A DNA stretch of 64,000 bases from Methylotenera sp. G11. GTDB lineage: Bacteria > Pseudomonadota > Gammaproteobacteria > Burkholderiales > Methylophilaceae. Positions 1-9,234 of the stretch are shown one piece after another. Position 1 is the stretch's first letter. Each line of letters starts with the position of its first letter. Both the position numbers and the translations under genes were made by a program. Under the pieces are notes generated by a model. The model had not been told where the DNA came from, made no database searches, and was given only the letters and a program-made list of their open reading frames with translations. The stretch is taken from assembly GCF_000799735.1 (NCBI RefSeq), contig NZ_JUHH01000001.1, positions 1,736,001-1,800,000 on the forward strand, in the 5' to 3' direction.

Positions 1-191
1 GTAATTTTACTTTTTGGGGCCTGTGTGCCGTGCTCTTTACGCAAGTGATCCAGCAATGCGGCTTTATCCGCTTCGCTCAGTTGATCTTCCGCACTTGATT
101 TATGCACGCCAGCACTTTTGAGCTGCTCTAATAACAATGCTGTAGGCAGCCTTAATTCGCCAGCAAATTGTTCTACGGTTGTTTGTGCCAT
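1..191 (-). CDS. infB: Translation initiation factor IF-2, N-terminal fragment
   Basis: This is the first 63 codons of IF-2, the GTPase that places initiator tRNA on the ribosome. The gene runs off the left edge of the window. The visible protein begins [16 protein letters not shown] and continues with a helical region typical of the small IF2_N domain that opens many proteobacterial IF-2 proteins. None of the GTPase domain is in the window. It lies 141 nt downstream of nusA on the same strand, in the conserved rimP-nusA-infB order, which strongly supports the call despite the short fragment. Confidence 0.88.
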   Translation of the reverse strand, partial: MAQTTVEQFAGELRLPTALLLEQLKSAGVHKSSAEDQLSEADKAALLDHLRKEHGTQAPKSKI

Positions 192-332
192 TTGTTGCTC
201 CAGTATTCTTTTCCCTAAGCTTTATTGCCTAGCCTTACTGCTTGTACTTCTTAATATTGATACTTCCGGCAGGTTCGGGCGCTCACCCACCCTGCCTATA
301 TCACCTGCTGAAACCCGATTACTGCATTTTAT

Positions 333-1799
333 TTATTTGAACCAAGGTTCACGGGCTTTCATGATCAGCGCCTTTGCACGCTCTTCATCCATGCCGGAGA
401 TATCTACCAGCTCATCAATAGCCAGCTCTGCCAGATCATCCATCGTTGAAATGCCTTTAGATGCCAGCAGATGTGCAGTTGCATCATCCATGCCTTCCAG
501 TGTCAGCAGATCTTCCGCTGCTTCCTCGACCTTCTCTTCTTTTGCGATCGCTTCCGTCAGCAGGGCTGCACGTGCGCGTTTGCGCAACTCCTCAACCGTA
601 TCTTCATCAAACGCTTCAATCTCAAGCATTTCCGCCAGCGGCACATAAGCAATCTCTTCCAGGCTGGTAAACCCTTCCTGCACCAGGATCTCCGCCACTT
701 CTTCATCGACATCCAGTTTTTCCATAAAGAGGTGCGTCACGCTTGCAAACTCCTCCTGGTTCTTCTGTGCTGCCTGATCCACCGTCAGGATGTTCAACGT
801 CCAGCCGGTCAATTCTGAAGCCAGGCGCACGTTCTGACCGTTACGGCCAATTGCCAGCGCCAGCTGCTCCTCCTCGACCACAACATCCATGCTGTGCGCA
901 TCTTCATCCACCACGATACTTGAAACTTCAGCCGGAGACATCGCATTAATCACAAACTGCGCAGGCTCCATGCTCCACAACACGATATCCACACGCTCGC
1001 CTGCCAACTCGGCAGTCACGGCCTGCACGCGTGAACCACGCATACCGACGCAGGTACCGACCGGGTCGATACGCTGGTCATTGCTTTTCACGGCAATCTT
1101 GGAACGCAAACCAGGATCACGTGCCGCAGAACGGATTTCAAGCAGGCCTTCTTCTATCTCAGGCACTTCCAGTTCAAACAAACGGATCAGGAACGCAGGG
1201 GTGATTCTTGACAGAATCAACTGCGGGCCACGACCGCCACGCTCGATACGTGACAGATAGGCACGCACACGGTCACCTACTCGCAGATTTTCTTTCGGGA
1301 TCATCTGCTCACGCGGCAACAAAGCCTCGATACGGCCGATTTCAATAATCGCATTGCCCTTTTCCATGCGCTTGATAACGCCGGTCACCAGCTTTTCATC
1401 ACGCGCCAGGAAGTCTTGCAGAATCTGCTCACGCTCAGCTTCACGCACTTTTTGCAGAATCACTTGCTTTGCTGCCTGCGCGCCAATACGGCCAAACTCG
1501 ATATTTTCCAGCGGTTCTTCGTAATAATCGCCGATGTTCAGGCCTTTTGAACGCTCATCTTCCTCATCAAGCTGATAAGCTGAGTTCTCCAGCAGATCAT
1601 ACTCTACGTACTGCCAGCGCCTGAATGTTTTGTAATCACCGGATTCGCGATCAATTTCCACGCGGACGTCGGCATCATCATGATGCTTTTTCTTGGTAGC
1701 TGAAGCCAAGGCAAGCTCAAGCGCAGTAAAGATCACCTCTTTACTTACATTTTTTTCATGCGCCAGGGCATCTACCAACAATAAAATTTCACGACTCAT
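333..1799 (-). CDS. nusA: Transcription termination/antitermination protein NusA
   Basis: NusA binds RNA polymerase and controls pausing, intrinsic termination and rRNA antitermination. The 488-residue protein is full length for the proteobacterial form. It has the N-terminal polymerase-binding domain ([19 protein letters not shown]), an S1 domain around 135-200, KH domains with the strongly conserved [19 protein letters not shown] stretch and [12 protein letters not shown], and two C-terminal acidic helix-hairpin-helix repeats. Three candidate starts are adjacent (TTG 1805, ATG 1802, ATG 1799). I chose 1799 because a GGAG Shine-Dalgarno sequence is then well spaced. It sits between rimP and infB. 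Confidence 0.97.
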   Translation of the reverse strand: MSREILLLVDALAHEKNVSKEVIFTALELALASATKKKHHDDADVRVEIDRESGDYKTFRRWQYVEYDLLENSAYQLDEEDERSKGLNIGDYYEEPLENIEFGRIGAQAAKQVILQKVREAEREQILQDFLARDEKLVTGVIKRMEKGNAIIEIGRIEALLPREQMIPKENLRVGDRVRAYLSRIERGGRGPQLILSRITPAFLIRLFELEVPEIEEGLLEIRSAARDPGLRSKIAVKSNDQRIDPVGTCVGMRGSRVQAVTAELAGERVDIVLWSMEPAQFVINAMSPAEVSSIVVDEDAHSMDVVVEEEQLALAIGRNGQNVRLASELTGWTLNILTVDQAAQKNQEEFASVTHLFMEKLDVDEEVAEILVQEGFTSLEEIAYVPLAEMLEIEAFDEDTVEELRKRARAALLTEAIAKEEKVEEAAEDLLTLEGMDDATAHLLASKGISTMDDLAELAIDELVDISGMDEERAKALIMKAREPWFK

Positions 1800-1991
1800 C
1801 ATCAATCTCCGACTATAAATTGCAGGTTAATCTTCAGGGCCAGGCTTCTCATTCAAATTCAGCTGCGCCAGTTTTGCAGCCTTCACGCTTCAACTTTAAC
1901 AGCTCAGGCTTTTATTGCCTTGACCGGGCACCCCGTTAACAGGTAGCAGGCTGAATGAAAAACACCCTTTATTTCTTAAAATATTTTTACG

Positions 1992-2486
1992 CTAGAACAC
2001 CGGGTTCAAGCGCGACTTATCGATATTCGCTATCGCTATTTTCTGTATTACACCGTCGCATTCCAGCAGCAAGCTGGCGTCTTCCACACCGCGCAGAATC
2101 CCCAGAAAATTCTTCTTGCTTACCTTCTCTTCTGCACCGGTTTTAGCATTCACCACCGCTTCCACCAATGGCACACGCAATTTAACGGTAGCGCGCTCAC
2201 CGATGAAACGCAGAAAATCCGCTTCTTTTTTCAGTACGCGATCCATGCCCGGCGAAGAAACCTCCAGACGGTCATAATCAATTTCATGCTCAACCGACAG
2301 CAGGTTGCCGAGCTGGTTGCTTACCAGCACGCAATCATCAATATTCACGCTATCTTTGATATCTTCCGGGTTCTGCTTGTCGATAAACACACGCAGCAGT
2401 TTTCCGCGATTAGAAATCTCCAAATCAACAAGCTCATAGCCTAACTGGCTAACAGACTGCTCTATCAAAGTATGCAAATCCTGCAT
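1992..2486 (-). CDS. rimP: Ribosome maturation factor RimP
   Basis: RimP assists late assembly of the 30S subunit. The 164-residue protein has the usual two-domain plan: an N-terminal alpha/beta domain (GYELVDLEISNRGKLLRVFID, with the characteristic EVSSPGMDRVL segment near residue 77) and a C-terminal Sm-like barrel ending at the stop. The length matches the family. It is the first gene of the rimP-nusA-infB operon, and the 192-nt gap before nusA holds no other gene I can identify. Transcription probably starts at the promoter near 2606-2634. Confidence 0.95.
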   Translation of the reverse strand: MQDLHTLIEQSVSQLGYELVDLEISNRGKLLRVFIDKQNPEDIKDSVNIDDCVLVSNQLGNLLSVEHEIDYDRLEVSSPGMDRVLKKEADFLRFIGERATVKLRVPLVEAVVNAKTGAEEKVSKKNFLGILRGVEDASLLLECDGVIQKIAIANIDKSRLNPVF

Positions 2487-2565
2487 GATTACTCAACCCT
2501 CAATTTCGCCGCAACTCGACAAACGCTTGATCATTTACTAAATCGCGTTACGCAAATTGCAGAAA

Positions 2566-2588
2566 CAAAAAATGGGCTCAAAGCCCAT
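2566..2588 (-). terminator. Terminator-like hairpin in the rimP-nusA-infB leader
   Basis: Seven-bp perfect stem (ATGGGCT at 2572-2578 with AGCCCAT at 2582-2588) and a 3-nt loop. On the minus strand it is followed by a run of T. No minus-strand gene lies upstream that it could terminate, and it sits between the candidate promoter and rimP, so it may act as an attenuator for the operon. Confidence 0.55.
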
Positions 2589-2605
2589 CAAAAAAATCCA
2601 TCCGC

Positions 2606-2634
2606 ATTATACCAATGAATTCAATGAATTGGAA
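2606..2634 (-). promoter_or_regulatory. Candidate sigma70 promoter of rimP-nusA-infB
   Basis: A perfect TATAAT -10 (minus strand, 2606-2611) has a weak -35 TTCCAA 17 nt upstream (2629-2634). The predicted start near 2599 places the leader hairpin at 2566-2588 at the very start of the transcript. Confidence 0.5.
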
Positions 2635-2794
2635 TCACTACAGATAAATAGTTGGCTTTCCCCCGATTTGTGCCCGACGACCCATTTATATTCATTTTGA
2701 TTATAAATTAATAAATAAATATTATTTTTAATTATTAATGATTGCTTTTATAGTGCAGCTCTTATCAATTAACGCATTTATTCAAGAGATCAAC

Positions 2795-3016
2795 ATGTCA
2801 CTTACCAACAATATCAGTCATCACCCTGGCCGCATAAACGGCAGCAAAAGCGCTGACGTGTCACAAGAGATATTGCGCGCGGTTGAAGAGCTTAAACAAG
2901 GCTCCGGCTTTGGTTCAATCGAAATAGTGCTGCATGAAGGACGTGTGACCCAGATTGAAAAACGCGAGAAGCTGAGGTTCATCCACAGCCCGAATCCGGA
3001 TACCACAAAAAAATAA
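2795..3016 (+). CDS. OscA/YezD-like small protein (DUF2292)
   Basis: A 73-residue soluble protein whose C-terminal half (GFGSIEIVLHEGRVTQIEKR followed by EKLRF) is the DUF2292 signature. Family members include Bacillus YezD and Pseudomonas OscA. They occur beside sulfate transport genes, and OscA has been tied to use of organic sulfur sources. The biochemical function is unknown. I chose the ATG at 2795 rather than 2738 because the extra 19 residues do not resemble the family and AGAGA precedes 2795. It leads the porin-sbp-DUF2325 series, so it is probably induced with sulfur starvation (inference). Confidence 0.82.
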   Translation: MSLTNNISHHPGRINGSKSADVSQEILRAVEELKQGSGFGSIEIVLHEGRVTQIEKREKLRFIHSPNPDTTKK

Positions 3017-3110
3017 CCAACTGCACCAGCAGCGGTAATAAGCAACGCTTAAAAAACTTTAAAGAAAAAATGGCTGACCGGTTCACTGGAAGCTAAAACA
3101 GGAGACAAGA

Positions 3111-4715
3111 ATGCAATTTAAATACACAAAATTCGCCTCTGCATTATTAGCAACCGGCTTATTATCGCTGCCTTATGCCGCTAACGCGAATGACAGCACA
3201 GAACTGGAAGAATTACGCAACCTGGTGCAAGAGTTAAGCCAGCAGGTCAAAGTACTGGCCCGCAAAGGGGAAATCAACGAAGAAACCGCAGCTGCCGAGA
3301 AAAAAGCGGCGCCGGTGGTTAAAGCCGGCACCGGCGGCTTCTCATTCGGTTCTGCCGACGGCAAGAATGAGGTGAAAATCCGTGGTTTGCTGCAAGCCGA
3401 TCACCGTCATTTTTCAGAAGGTGCCAATGATGTACGCGGCCGGACAAATGAAAGGGCCGGCATACTGGACGCAAACGGCTTCCACGATGCTGAAGATTCC
3501 AGCCTGTTGCGCCGCGTGCGCCCTACCATTGAAGGCAAGGTTGCCGGTAAATACGGTTTCCGCTTTACACCGGAGTTTGCAGGCGGCAGCGCCTCTGCCG
3601 TTGATGCTTACGTAGAAGCAAACCTGAGCCCGGAGTTTAAAATCCGGGCCGGTAAACAAAAAAGTATCGTAGGTCTCGAACGCCTGCAAGGCGGCGGCGA
3701 CCTCAAATTCATCGAGCGTAGCTACGTGACCAATGCAATCCTGCCAAACCGCGATCTGGGCATCACTGTTTCCGGTGATCTTTTCGGCAACAAACTCAAT
3801 TATGGCGTCGGTATCGTCAATGGCGTTGCCGATGGCGGCAACATCAGCACCGGCACCGAATATAACGGGGAACGTGAATATACTGCCCGTATCTTTGCGA
3901 CACCATTCATTGATTCAGACTCTGCGCTGGCTGGGCTAGGCTTTGGTATCGGCGGTACCTGGACCGACTACACCGGCGAGAAAAATCTCAACTTCACGGA
4001 TACTTCCGCCGCAGATGCAACCCGCAACGGCCTGCCAAGCTACGTAACGGAAGGACAGCAGACTTTCTTCCGCTACACCAGCAATGCCATTGCAGACGGC
4101 AAACGCGTACGCTGGTCTCCGCAGGCCAATTATTATAACGGCCCATTTGGCGTGATCGCTGAATATGCCAAGGTATCCCAGGATGTCAGCCTGTCCAGCG
4201 GCGGTTCTCCAGCGGCCGGCGGCGCAGGAACACCAACCGTCATTACTCCCGGCACCCACAAGAACCTTAAGCATGATGCATGGGGCGTTGGCGTTTCATA
4301 CCTGCTGACCGGTGAAGATGCTTCTTTCAAAGGGGTTAAGCCCAAACAGGACTTCGACCTGGACAAAGGTGGCTGGGGCGCATGGGAGCTGGTTGCCCGT
4401 TACAGCGAAATCAATCTTGATGAAGATACCTTCAAAAATGCGGCCGGACAATACGGCGCTGAAGGCAGCGGTATCAGCAACACATTCTCGGACTTAACAA
4501 AAAGTGCGAAATCTGCTGAAACCTGGACGCTCGGCGTCAACTGGTACTTGAACACCAACGCGAAACTTTCATTGAATTACGCCCGCACCACGTTTGATGG
4601 CGGCGCGCTGGCTAAAGGGCTGGCACAAACCACCAACAATAACGCCAGCGGCAGCAACGTGCGTGACCGTGATGACGAAGAAGCCATCCTGGCGCGCTTC
4701 CAGGTAGCGTTCTAA
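3111..4715 (+). CDS. Outer-membrane porin of the OprO/OprP (phosphate-selective) type
   Basis: This 534-residue protein has an N-terminal signal peptide (MQFKYTKFASALLATGLLSL, cleavage probably after ANA). A short coiled-coil segment (about 30-55) follows, then a long run of amphipathic beta strands ending in the terminal aromatic ARFQVAF expected for BAM-dependent insertion. The layout matches OprO/OprP-like anion porins. Its position between an OscA-like gene and a sulfate-binding protein suggests it passes sulfate or sulfonates rather than phosphate; that is inference. AGGAG precedes the ATG. A hairpin at 4739-4765 follows the gene. Confidence 0.85.
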   Translation: MQFKYTKFASALLATGLLSLPYAANANDSTELEELRNLVQELSQQVKVLARKGEINEETAAAEKKAAPVVKAGTGGFSFGSADGKNEVKIRGLLQADHRHFSEGANDVRGRTNERAGILDANGFHDAEDSSLLRRVRPTIEGKVAGKYGFRFTPEFAGGSASAVDAYVEANLSPEFKIRAGKQKSIVGLERLQGGGDLKFIERSYVTNAILPNRDLGITVSGDLFGNKLNYGVGIVNGVADGGNISTGTEYNGEREYTARIFATPFIDSDSALAGLGFGIGGTWTDYTGEKNLNFTDTSAADATRNGLPSYVTEGQQTFFRYTSNAIADGKRVRWSPQANYYNGPFGVIAEYAKVSQDVSLSSGGSPAAGGAGTPTVITPGTHKNLKHDAWGVGVSYLLTGEDASFKGVKPKQDFDLDKGGWGAWELVARYSEINLDEDTFKNAAGQYGAEGSGISNTFSDLTKSAKSAETWTLGVNWYLNTNAKLSLNYARTTFDGGALAKGLAQTTNNNASGSNVRDRDDEEAILARFQVAF

Positions 4716-4738
4716 TTATCAACTCTGAGATATGAAAC

Positions 4739-4765
4739 TGTGCATCTCAAATCAAGGGATGCACA
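4739..4765 (+). terminator. Hairpin between porin and sulfate-binding protein genes
   Basis: Eight-bp stem (TGTGCATC/GATGCACA) with an 11-nt loop followed by only TTTC. It is weak as a terminator and may be partial termination or 3'-end protection of the porin message. Confidence 0.4.
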
Positions 4766-4865
4766 TTTCAGGAAGGTTAATCATGGATTGTCATTGTTCA
4801 AACATTAAAAGCTCAAACATTAAAAACCAAACAAAACCAGATTAAAGAATTTAAAGGACATCGCA

Positions 4866-5876
4866 ATGAAAAAATCACTATTAGCAATCGCACTGTTATC
4901 CGCGGTATTCAGCGTAACGGCACCGAGCACGGTTTTAGCCAAAGACATCAACTTACTGAACGTTTCCTACGACCCGACCCGTGAGTTGTACCAGGACTTC
5001 AACGCGGCATTCAGCAAATACTGGCTGGCTAAAACCGGCGATAAAGTCACCATCAAGACCTCACACGGCGGCTCCGGTAAACAGGCCCGTGCCATTATCG
5101 ATGGCCTGGATGCCGATGTTGCGACACTCGCGCTGGCTTATGACGTAGACCAACTGCAGGAAAAGGGCAAACTGATTCCTAAAGACTGGCAAAAGCGCCT
5201 GGGACATAACAGCTCGCCTTATACATCGACCATTGTGCTGCTGGTTAGAAAAGGCAACCCGAAAAATATTAAAGACTGGGATGACCTGGTGAAACCTGGT
5301 GTATCCGTGATTACGCCCAACCCTAAAACCTCAGGCGGCGCGCGCTGGAACTACCTCGCGGCATGGGCGTTTGCACAGAAGAAATACGGTAACGACGAAG
5401 CTAAAACCAAAGAGTTCGTTGGCAAATTACTGAAAAATGTTCCTGTACTGGATACCGGCGCACGTGGCTCAACCACCACTTTCGTTGAACGCGGCATCGG
5501 CGACGTATTGCTGGCCTGGGAAAACGAAGCTTTCCTCGCACAAAAGGAACTGGGCGTAGGCAAGTTTGAAATCGTAGTGCCTTCACTGTCTATCCTGGCT
5601 GAACCACCGGTCACCGTTGTGGACAAGTTTGCCAGGAAGCATGGCAACGAAGCTGTAGCCAAAGCCTATCTTGATTACCTTTACACTGAAGAAGGCCAGG
5701 AAATTGCGGCGAAGAACTACTACCGCCCGACGTTGGAATCTGTAGCCAAAAAGTATGAAAGCCAATTCCCGAAAGCCAACCTGGTAAAAATTGACGAAGA
5801 GTTCGGCGGCTGGCAAAAGGCACAGAAAACACACTTTTCCGATGGCGGCACTTTCGACCAGATCTATCAGAAATAA
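4866..5876 (+). CDS. sbp: Sulfate ABC transporter periplasmic binding protein (copy 1)
   Basis: The periplasmic receptor that hands sulfate (or thiosulfate) to the CysTWA permease. The 336 residues begin with a clear signal peptide ending AKA-like (STVLAKD). The mature protein opens with the family hallmark [17 protein letters not shown] and contains [20 protein letters not shown], the [16 protein letters not shown] sulfate-contact region, and the ending [13 protein letters not shown]-like ([13 protein letters not shown]). It is preceded by AAGGA. A second, diverged copy lies at 10466. A stem-loop without a T-run follows, which may stabilise this highly expressed message. Confidence 0.95.
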   Translation: MKKSLLAIALLSAVFSVTAPSTVLAKDINLLNVSYDPTRELYQDFNAAFSKYWLAKTGDKVTIKTSHGGSGKQARAIIDGLDADVATLALAYDVDQLQEKGKLIPKDWQKRLGHNSSPYTSTIVLLVRKGNPKNIKDWDDLVKPGVSVITPNPKTSGGARWNYLAAWAFAQKKYGNDEAKTKEFVGKLLKNVPVLDTGARGSTTTFVERGIGDVLLAWENEAFLAQKELGVGKFEIVVPSLSILAEPPVTVVDKFARKHGNEAVAKAYLDYLYTEEGQEIAAKNYYRPTLESVAKKYESQFPKANLVKIDEEFGGWQKAQKTHFSDGGTFDQIYQK

Positions 5877-5894
5877 CTGGATAATCTAAACCAA

Positions 5895-5925
5895 ATCCGG
5901 CACCGGACAAAATCTGGTGCCGGAT
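5895..5925 (+). repeat. Stem-loop after sbp copy 1
   Basis: Perfect 10-bp stem ATCCGGCACC/GGTGCCGGAT with an 11-nt loop and no following T-run. It lies between sbp and the DUF2325 gene. More likely an mRNA-stabilising or REP-like element than a terminator. Confidence 0.5.
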
Positions 5926-5945
5926 CTTACAAGGAGGCTCTTATC

Positions 5946-6263
5946 ATGAGTTCAGTATTGATTGTGGGTGGTGACCAGATTGAAGGCATTAAAGAAGTAT
6001 TCGGCAATTACGGTATTGATCAGGTAAACCACTGGTCAGGCCGTAAAGCTGGCGATAGTAACAAAGTGATTCCGCAAAACACTAAGGTTATTGTGCTGAT
6101 CACGAAATGGATTAATCACTCCATTACTTATAAATTAAAACGTAACGCCGTCAGGCGCGGCATTAAAGTGATTTATACGCCAAACGGTTCCAGAGAGCGT
6201 TTATCGGAAATCATCGAGCAGAATGCACTGAGCCCCAGCCTCAAACATGTGCTCAAGCATTAG
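5946..6263 (+). CDS. DUF2325 domain protein
   Basis: This 105-residue soluble protein starts with a Rossmann-like strand-loop (SVLIVGGDQIEGIKEVF) and has a central WINHSITYKLKRNAVRRG segment, both typical of DUF2325. The family's function is not established. Its members resemble a small nucleotide-binding-like fold and often sit near metal or sulfur genes. A strong AAGGAGG (5931-5937) precedes the start, so it is well translated. It is the last gene before the terminator at 6351 and is likely cotranscribed with sbp. Confidence 0.75.
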   Translation: MSSVLIVGGDQIEGIKEVFGNYGIDQVNHWSGRKAGDSNKVIPQNTKVIVLITKWINHSITYKLKRNAVRRGIKVIYTPNGSRERLSEIIEQNALSPSLKHVLKH

Positions 6264-6350
6264 GCACAGAAATCGTTCATAAATCTATAGTGGTGGCCAC
6301 TTGACACTTAAAACAAAGCGGCGCTTCTCCTTAGCATTTCATGCTCTTTT

Positions 6351-6395
6351 CCGGCAATCTGTTTAAATGCACATACAGATTGCCGGACTTTTTTT
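6351..6395 (+). terminator. Rho-independent terminator of the oscA-like/porin/sbp/DUF2325 unit
   Basis: Twelve-bp perfect stem CCGGCAATCTGT/ACAGATTGCCGG (6351-6362, 6375-6386), then AC and seven T. Confidence 0.85.
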
Positions 6396-6447
6396 GCCAT
6401 TTGCCACCATTACCGCCTGACGGCTATCCATTGAGCATGCTGCTGAT

Positions 6448-8292
6448 CTAAAAACCACCAGGCGCCTTGTTTGAAGTCAGCCGCAGCAAGGCGTTCACCA
6501 TGACATCCACCTCCGCAGGCGTATTATAAAAAGCCAGCGACGGCCTCACCGTAGTTTCCACGCCAAAACGGCGCAGGATTGGCTGCGCGCAGTGGTGCCC
6601 GGAACGTACTGCAATCCCCTCCTGATTGAGCGCCGCACCCACTTCCTCACTCTTGAATCCATCCAACCGGAATGAAAGTACACTGGCTTTTTCCTTAGCA
6701 GTACCCACCAGATGCAAGCCGGGTATTCTGGACATTGCTGCTGTGGCATAGACCAATAATTCATGCTCATAACGCGCAATGTGATCGATGCCGATGCGCT
6801 CCACATATTCCAGCGCAGCGCCCAAACCCACCGCATCTGCGATATTGCCGGTACCGGCCTCAAACTTGGCCGGTGCTTCATGGTATACGGTTTTATCAAA
6901 AGTGACGTCCTGAATCATATTGCCGCCACCTTGCCAGGCTGGCATGTCATCCAGCACTTCGGATGTTCCGTACAGCACGCCGATACCGGTTGGGCCAAAC
7001 ACTTTATGGCCCGAAAACACAAAGAAATCAGGATTCAGCCCTTGCACATCCGTGCGCATGTGCGACACCGACTGCGCGCCATCGAGCAATACTTTTGCAC
7101 CGGCCCGGTGTGCCATCTGTATCATTTCTGCTGCAGGCGTGACCGTTCCGAGTGCATTGGATACCTGGGTGAATGAAACCAGTTTCACGCGCGGAGTCAG
7201 CAACTGCTGGTACTCTGCCAATAGTATCTGTCCGCTGTCATCGACAGGTGCCACCTTGAGCCTGGCGCCTGTTTCCTGGCAAAGCTGCTGCCAGGGCACG
7301 ATATTGGCATGGTGCTCCAGATGTGAAATGACAATCTCATCGCCTTCGCCCAGGTGTTTCTTACCCCAGGTCTTCGCTACCAGATTGATCGCCTCTGTAG
7401 TACCGCGCACAAACACAATATTATCTACAGATGGCGCATTGATGAATCGCCTTACGGTTTCACGCGCCCCTTCATAGGCATCGGTCGCACGTGCTGCAAG
7501 TTCATGTGCGGCACGGTGGATATTTGAATTCTCATGCGCATAAAAGTAAGCGATTCTATCTATCACGGCCTGCGGTTTTTGTGTCGTAGCCGCATTGTCA
7601 AACCAGATCAGGGGACGCCCGTTCACCAGTTCACGCAGAATCGGAAAGTCTTTACGTACCAGGTTCGCATCAAACGGCGGATGCGCGGCGGCCGGCACTG
7701 CCGGCTGTGTCTTCAGCAATGCATCCTGTAAAAAATAATATGGCGTTAAACTTGTGCCGCCGGGCACGCCAGCCACAGCGCCATCCGGTTTACCCGCCAG
7801 TGCGCCATCCAATATCCGGTTAAGCTCTGCCTGATACGGATCATCGATACCCAGCGGCAGCCAGCCCGATTGCAGCCCATCCTTACTGACAGGCCATTGG
7901 TTTGCATAGCTGGCATCAGCCAGGCTCGGCACACCGGAAACAGCACCAGGCACGGCCTGCCAGATGGAAGGTATTGGTGCCTGCACCGGGTCTTTTGGGG
8001 CATTTGCACCCGGCAGCACTGAGGCGGCTGCAATTTGCGACAGTGAGGCATTGGAAGGGAAATCCTCAGCCTGGCCAAAAAGCGCACCTGCCGGAAAACC
8101 CTCCGCATACAGCTCATTGGCTATACGGCTTAACTCGGCTACATCCAGTACGCCGTTCTGGCTGGCCTGCCTGCCCACGGCAAGCCCGGCAGCCATACGC
8201 GGATGTTCGCCGGGCATTGCAGCCAGTATCGCCTCCGGCTCAAATGATGATAAATCACCCAATGCCGTTGAAAATTGATTACTTGTAGTCAT
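6448..8292 (-). CDS. Family 2A encapsulin cargo: cysteine desulfurase with N-terminal targeting extension
   Basis: A 614-residue protein in two parts. Residues about 205-606 are a SufS-type class V aminotransferase that takes sulfur from cysteine to form alanine and an enzyme persulfide. The PLP lysine is K430 (SGHKVFGPTG) and the catalytic cysteine is C568 (RSGHHCAQP). Residues 1-204 have no catalytic motif and are rich in Ala, Pro and Gly with short conserved-looking islands (ELSRIANELYAEGFPAGALF, SGWLPLG, DPYQAELNRILDG). This is the layout of cargo proteins packed inside family 2A encapsulins. The start overlaps the shell gene stop by 14 nt, implying translational coupling. Cargo role is inferred from family and context. 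Confidence 0.94.
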   Translation of the reverse strand: MTTSNQFSTALGDLSSFEPEAILAAMPGEHPRMAAGLAVGRQASQNGVLDVAELSRIANELYAEGFPAGALFGQAEDFPSNASLSQIAAASVLPGANAPKDPVQAPIPSIWQAVPGAVSGVPSLADASYANQWPVSKDGLQSGWLPLGIDDPYQAELNRILDGALAGKPDGAVAGVPGGTSLTPYYFLQDALLKTQPAVPAAAHPPFDANLVRKDFPILRELVNGRPLIWFDNAATTQKPQAVIDRIAYFYAHENSNIHRAAHELAARATDAYEGARETVRRFINAPSVDNIVFVRGTTEAINLVAKTWGKKHLGEGDEIVISHLEHHANIVPWQQLCQETGARLKVAPVDDSGQILLAEYQQLLTPRVKLVSFTQVSNALGTVTPAAEMIQMAHRAGAKVLLDGAQSVSHMRTDVQGLNPDFFVFSGHKVFGPTGIGVLYGTSEVLDDMPAWQGGGNMIQDVTFDKTVYHEAPAKFEAGTGNIADAVGLGAALEYVERIGIDHIARYEHELLVYATAAMSRIPGLHLVGTAKEKASVLSFRLDGFKSEEVGAALNQEGIAVRSGHHCAQPILRRFGVETTVRPSLAFYNTPAEVDVMVNALLRLTSNKAPGGF

Positions 8293-9196
8293 AGTAGTTG
8301 CCTACATCAACATTTTCCAGCACAGCGATCGCGTCATCCGTCAGCACAGCCAATGAGCAATATAACGATACCAGATAGGAAGCGATCGCCTTATGGTTAA
8401 TGCCCATGAAGCGCACAGACAGCCCCATGCTCTGCTGGCCAGGTAGATTAGGCTGGTACAGCCCGACCACACCCTGACGGCTTTCACCGGTGCGTAGCAA
8501 TAGAATGTTGGTTTTGCCGCCCGTCACTTTCAATTTATCGCATGGAATGATCGGTACGCCGCGCCATGTAATGAACTGGGATCCGAATAATGCTACGGTT
8601 GGCGGCGGCACGCCACGGCGTGTACACTCACGGCCAAATGCAGCGATTGCCTGCGGATGCGCCAGAAAGAATGCCGGCTCTTTCCACACCTTAGCCAGCA
8701 GTTCGTCAAAGTCATCCGGCGTTGGCGAGCCGGTGCGCGACTTCACTTTCTGCGACGGTGCAATATTGTTCAGCAAACCATATTCTTTATTGTTAATGAG
8801 CTCGCTCTCCTGGCGCTCTTTAACGGTTTCAATGGTCAAACGCAATTGCTCTTTGATCTGGTTGTGCGGGCTGCTGTATAAATCTGAAACACGGGTATGC
8901 ACATCCACTGCGGTATTCACCGCATTCAGCACATACTCGCGGCCCCACTCCTCGTAGTCTACAAAGGTTGCCGGAATCTCGCGCTCATCTTTTGCCGAAC
9001 AATCCACCTCAATGGAACTTGGATCCTTGACTTTATTGACGCGGTAAATACCCGCTTCTACCGGCACCCATTGCAGCAGATGCACCAGCCAGCGCGGCGT
9101 GATGGTGCCCATCATGGGGACGGTTTTAGTTGCATTCGATAATGTACGCGCAGCTACGTCGCCTAATGCGGTATGGGCTTGGTGTATGTCAGTCAT
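8279..9196 (-). CDS. Family 2A encapsulin shell protein (SrpI-like)
   Basis: The 305-residue protein matches the SrpI / major membrane protein I family, which has the HK97 phage-capsid fold and self-assembles into a hollow icosahedral compartment. Recognisable features are the N-terminal arm (ALGDVAARTLSNATKTVPMM), the TPRWLVHLLQWVPVEAGIYR stretch and the C-terminal segment around GINHKAIASYLVSLYCSLAV. There is no cyclic-nucleotide-binding insertion, which separates it from family 2B. AGGAGA precedes the ATG. It lies 38 nt after epsC and overlaps the cargo gene, so shell and cargo are made from one message. Despite the historical name it has no membrane segment. Confidence 0.94.
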   Translation of the reverse strand: MTDIHQAHTALGDVAARTLSNATKTVPMMGTITPRWLVHLLQWVPVEAGIYRVNKVKDPSSIEVDCSAKDEREIPATFVDYEEWGREYVLNAVNTAVDVHTRVSDLYSSPHNQIKEQLRLTIETVKERQESELINNKEYGLLNNIAPSQKVKSRTGSPTPDDFDELLAKVWKEPAFFLAHPQAIAAFGRECTRRGVPPPTVALFGSQFITWRGVPIIPCDKLKVTGGKTNILLLRTGESRQGVVGLYQPNLPGQQSMGLSVRFMGINHKAIASYLVSLYCSLAVLTDDAIAVLENVDVGNYYDYK

Positions 9197-9234
9197 TGCT
9201 TTCTCCTGTGAAAATTTTAAATATGAAATCTGGG

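Larger units (their letters stand above)
2487..2794. other. Divergent intergenic region between rimP and the sulfur locus
   Basis: No gene is visible in these 308 nt. The left part carries the rimP promoter and leader hairpin. The right part (about 2680-2750) is very AT-rich and ends in a plausible plus-strand -10 (TATAGT, 2749-2754) about 40 nt before the OscA-like start. It resembles in composition the other sulfur-gene promoters at 10366 and 12441 but lacks their shared 20-nt motif. Confidence 0.5.

Noticed and set aside
118-648. 176-codon plus-strand frame over infB/nusA
   Set aside because: Low-complexity serine/alanine reading opposite the acidic C-terminal repeats of NusA, crossing two real genes.
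2738-2794. Upstream start for the OscA-like gene
   Set aside because: The added residues are AT-rich, hydrophobic and unlike the family, and they overlap the likely promoter. ATG 2795 fits better.
5895-5925. Rho-independent terminator after sbp copy 1
   Set aside because: The stem is perfect but no T-run follows. The next gene has a strong ribosome site 6 nt later, so a stabilising stem-loop is more likely.
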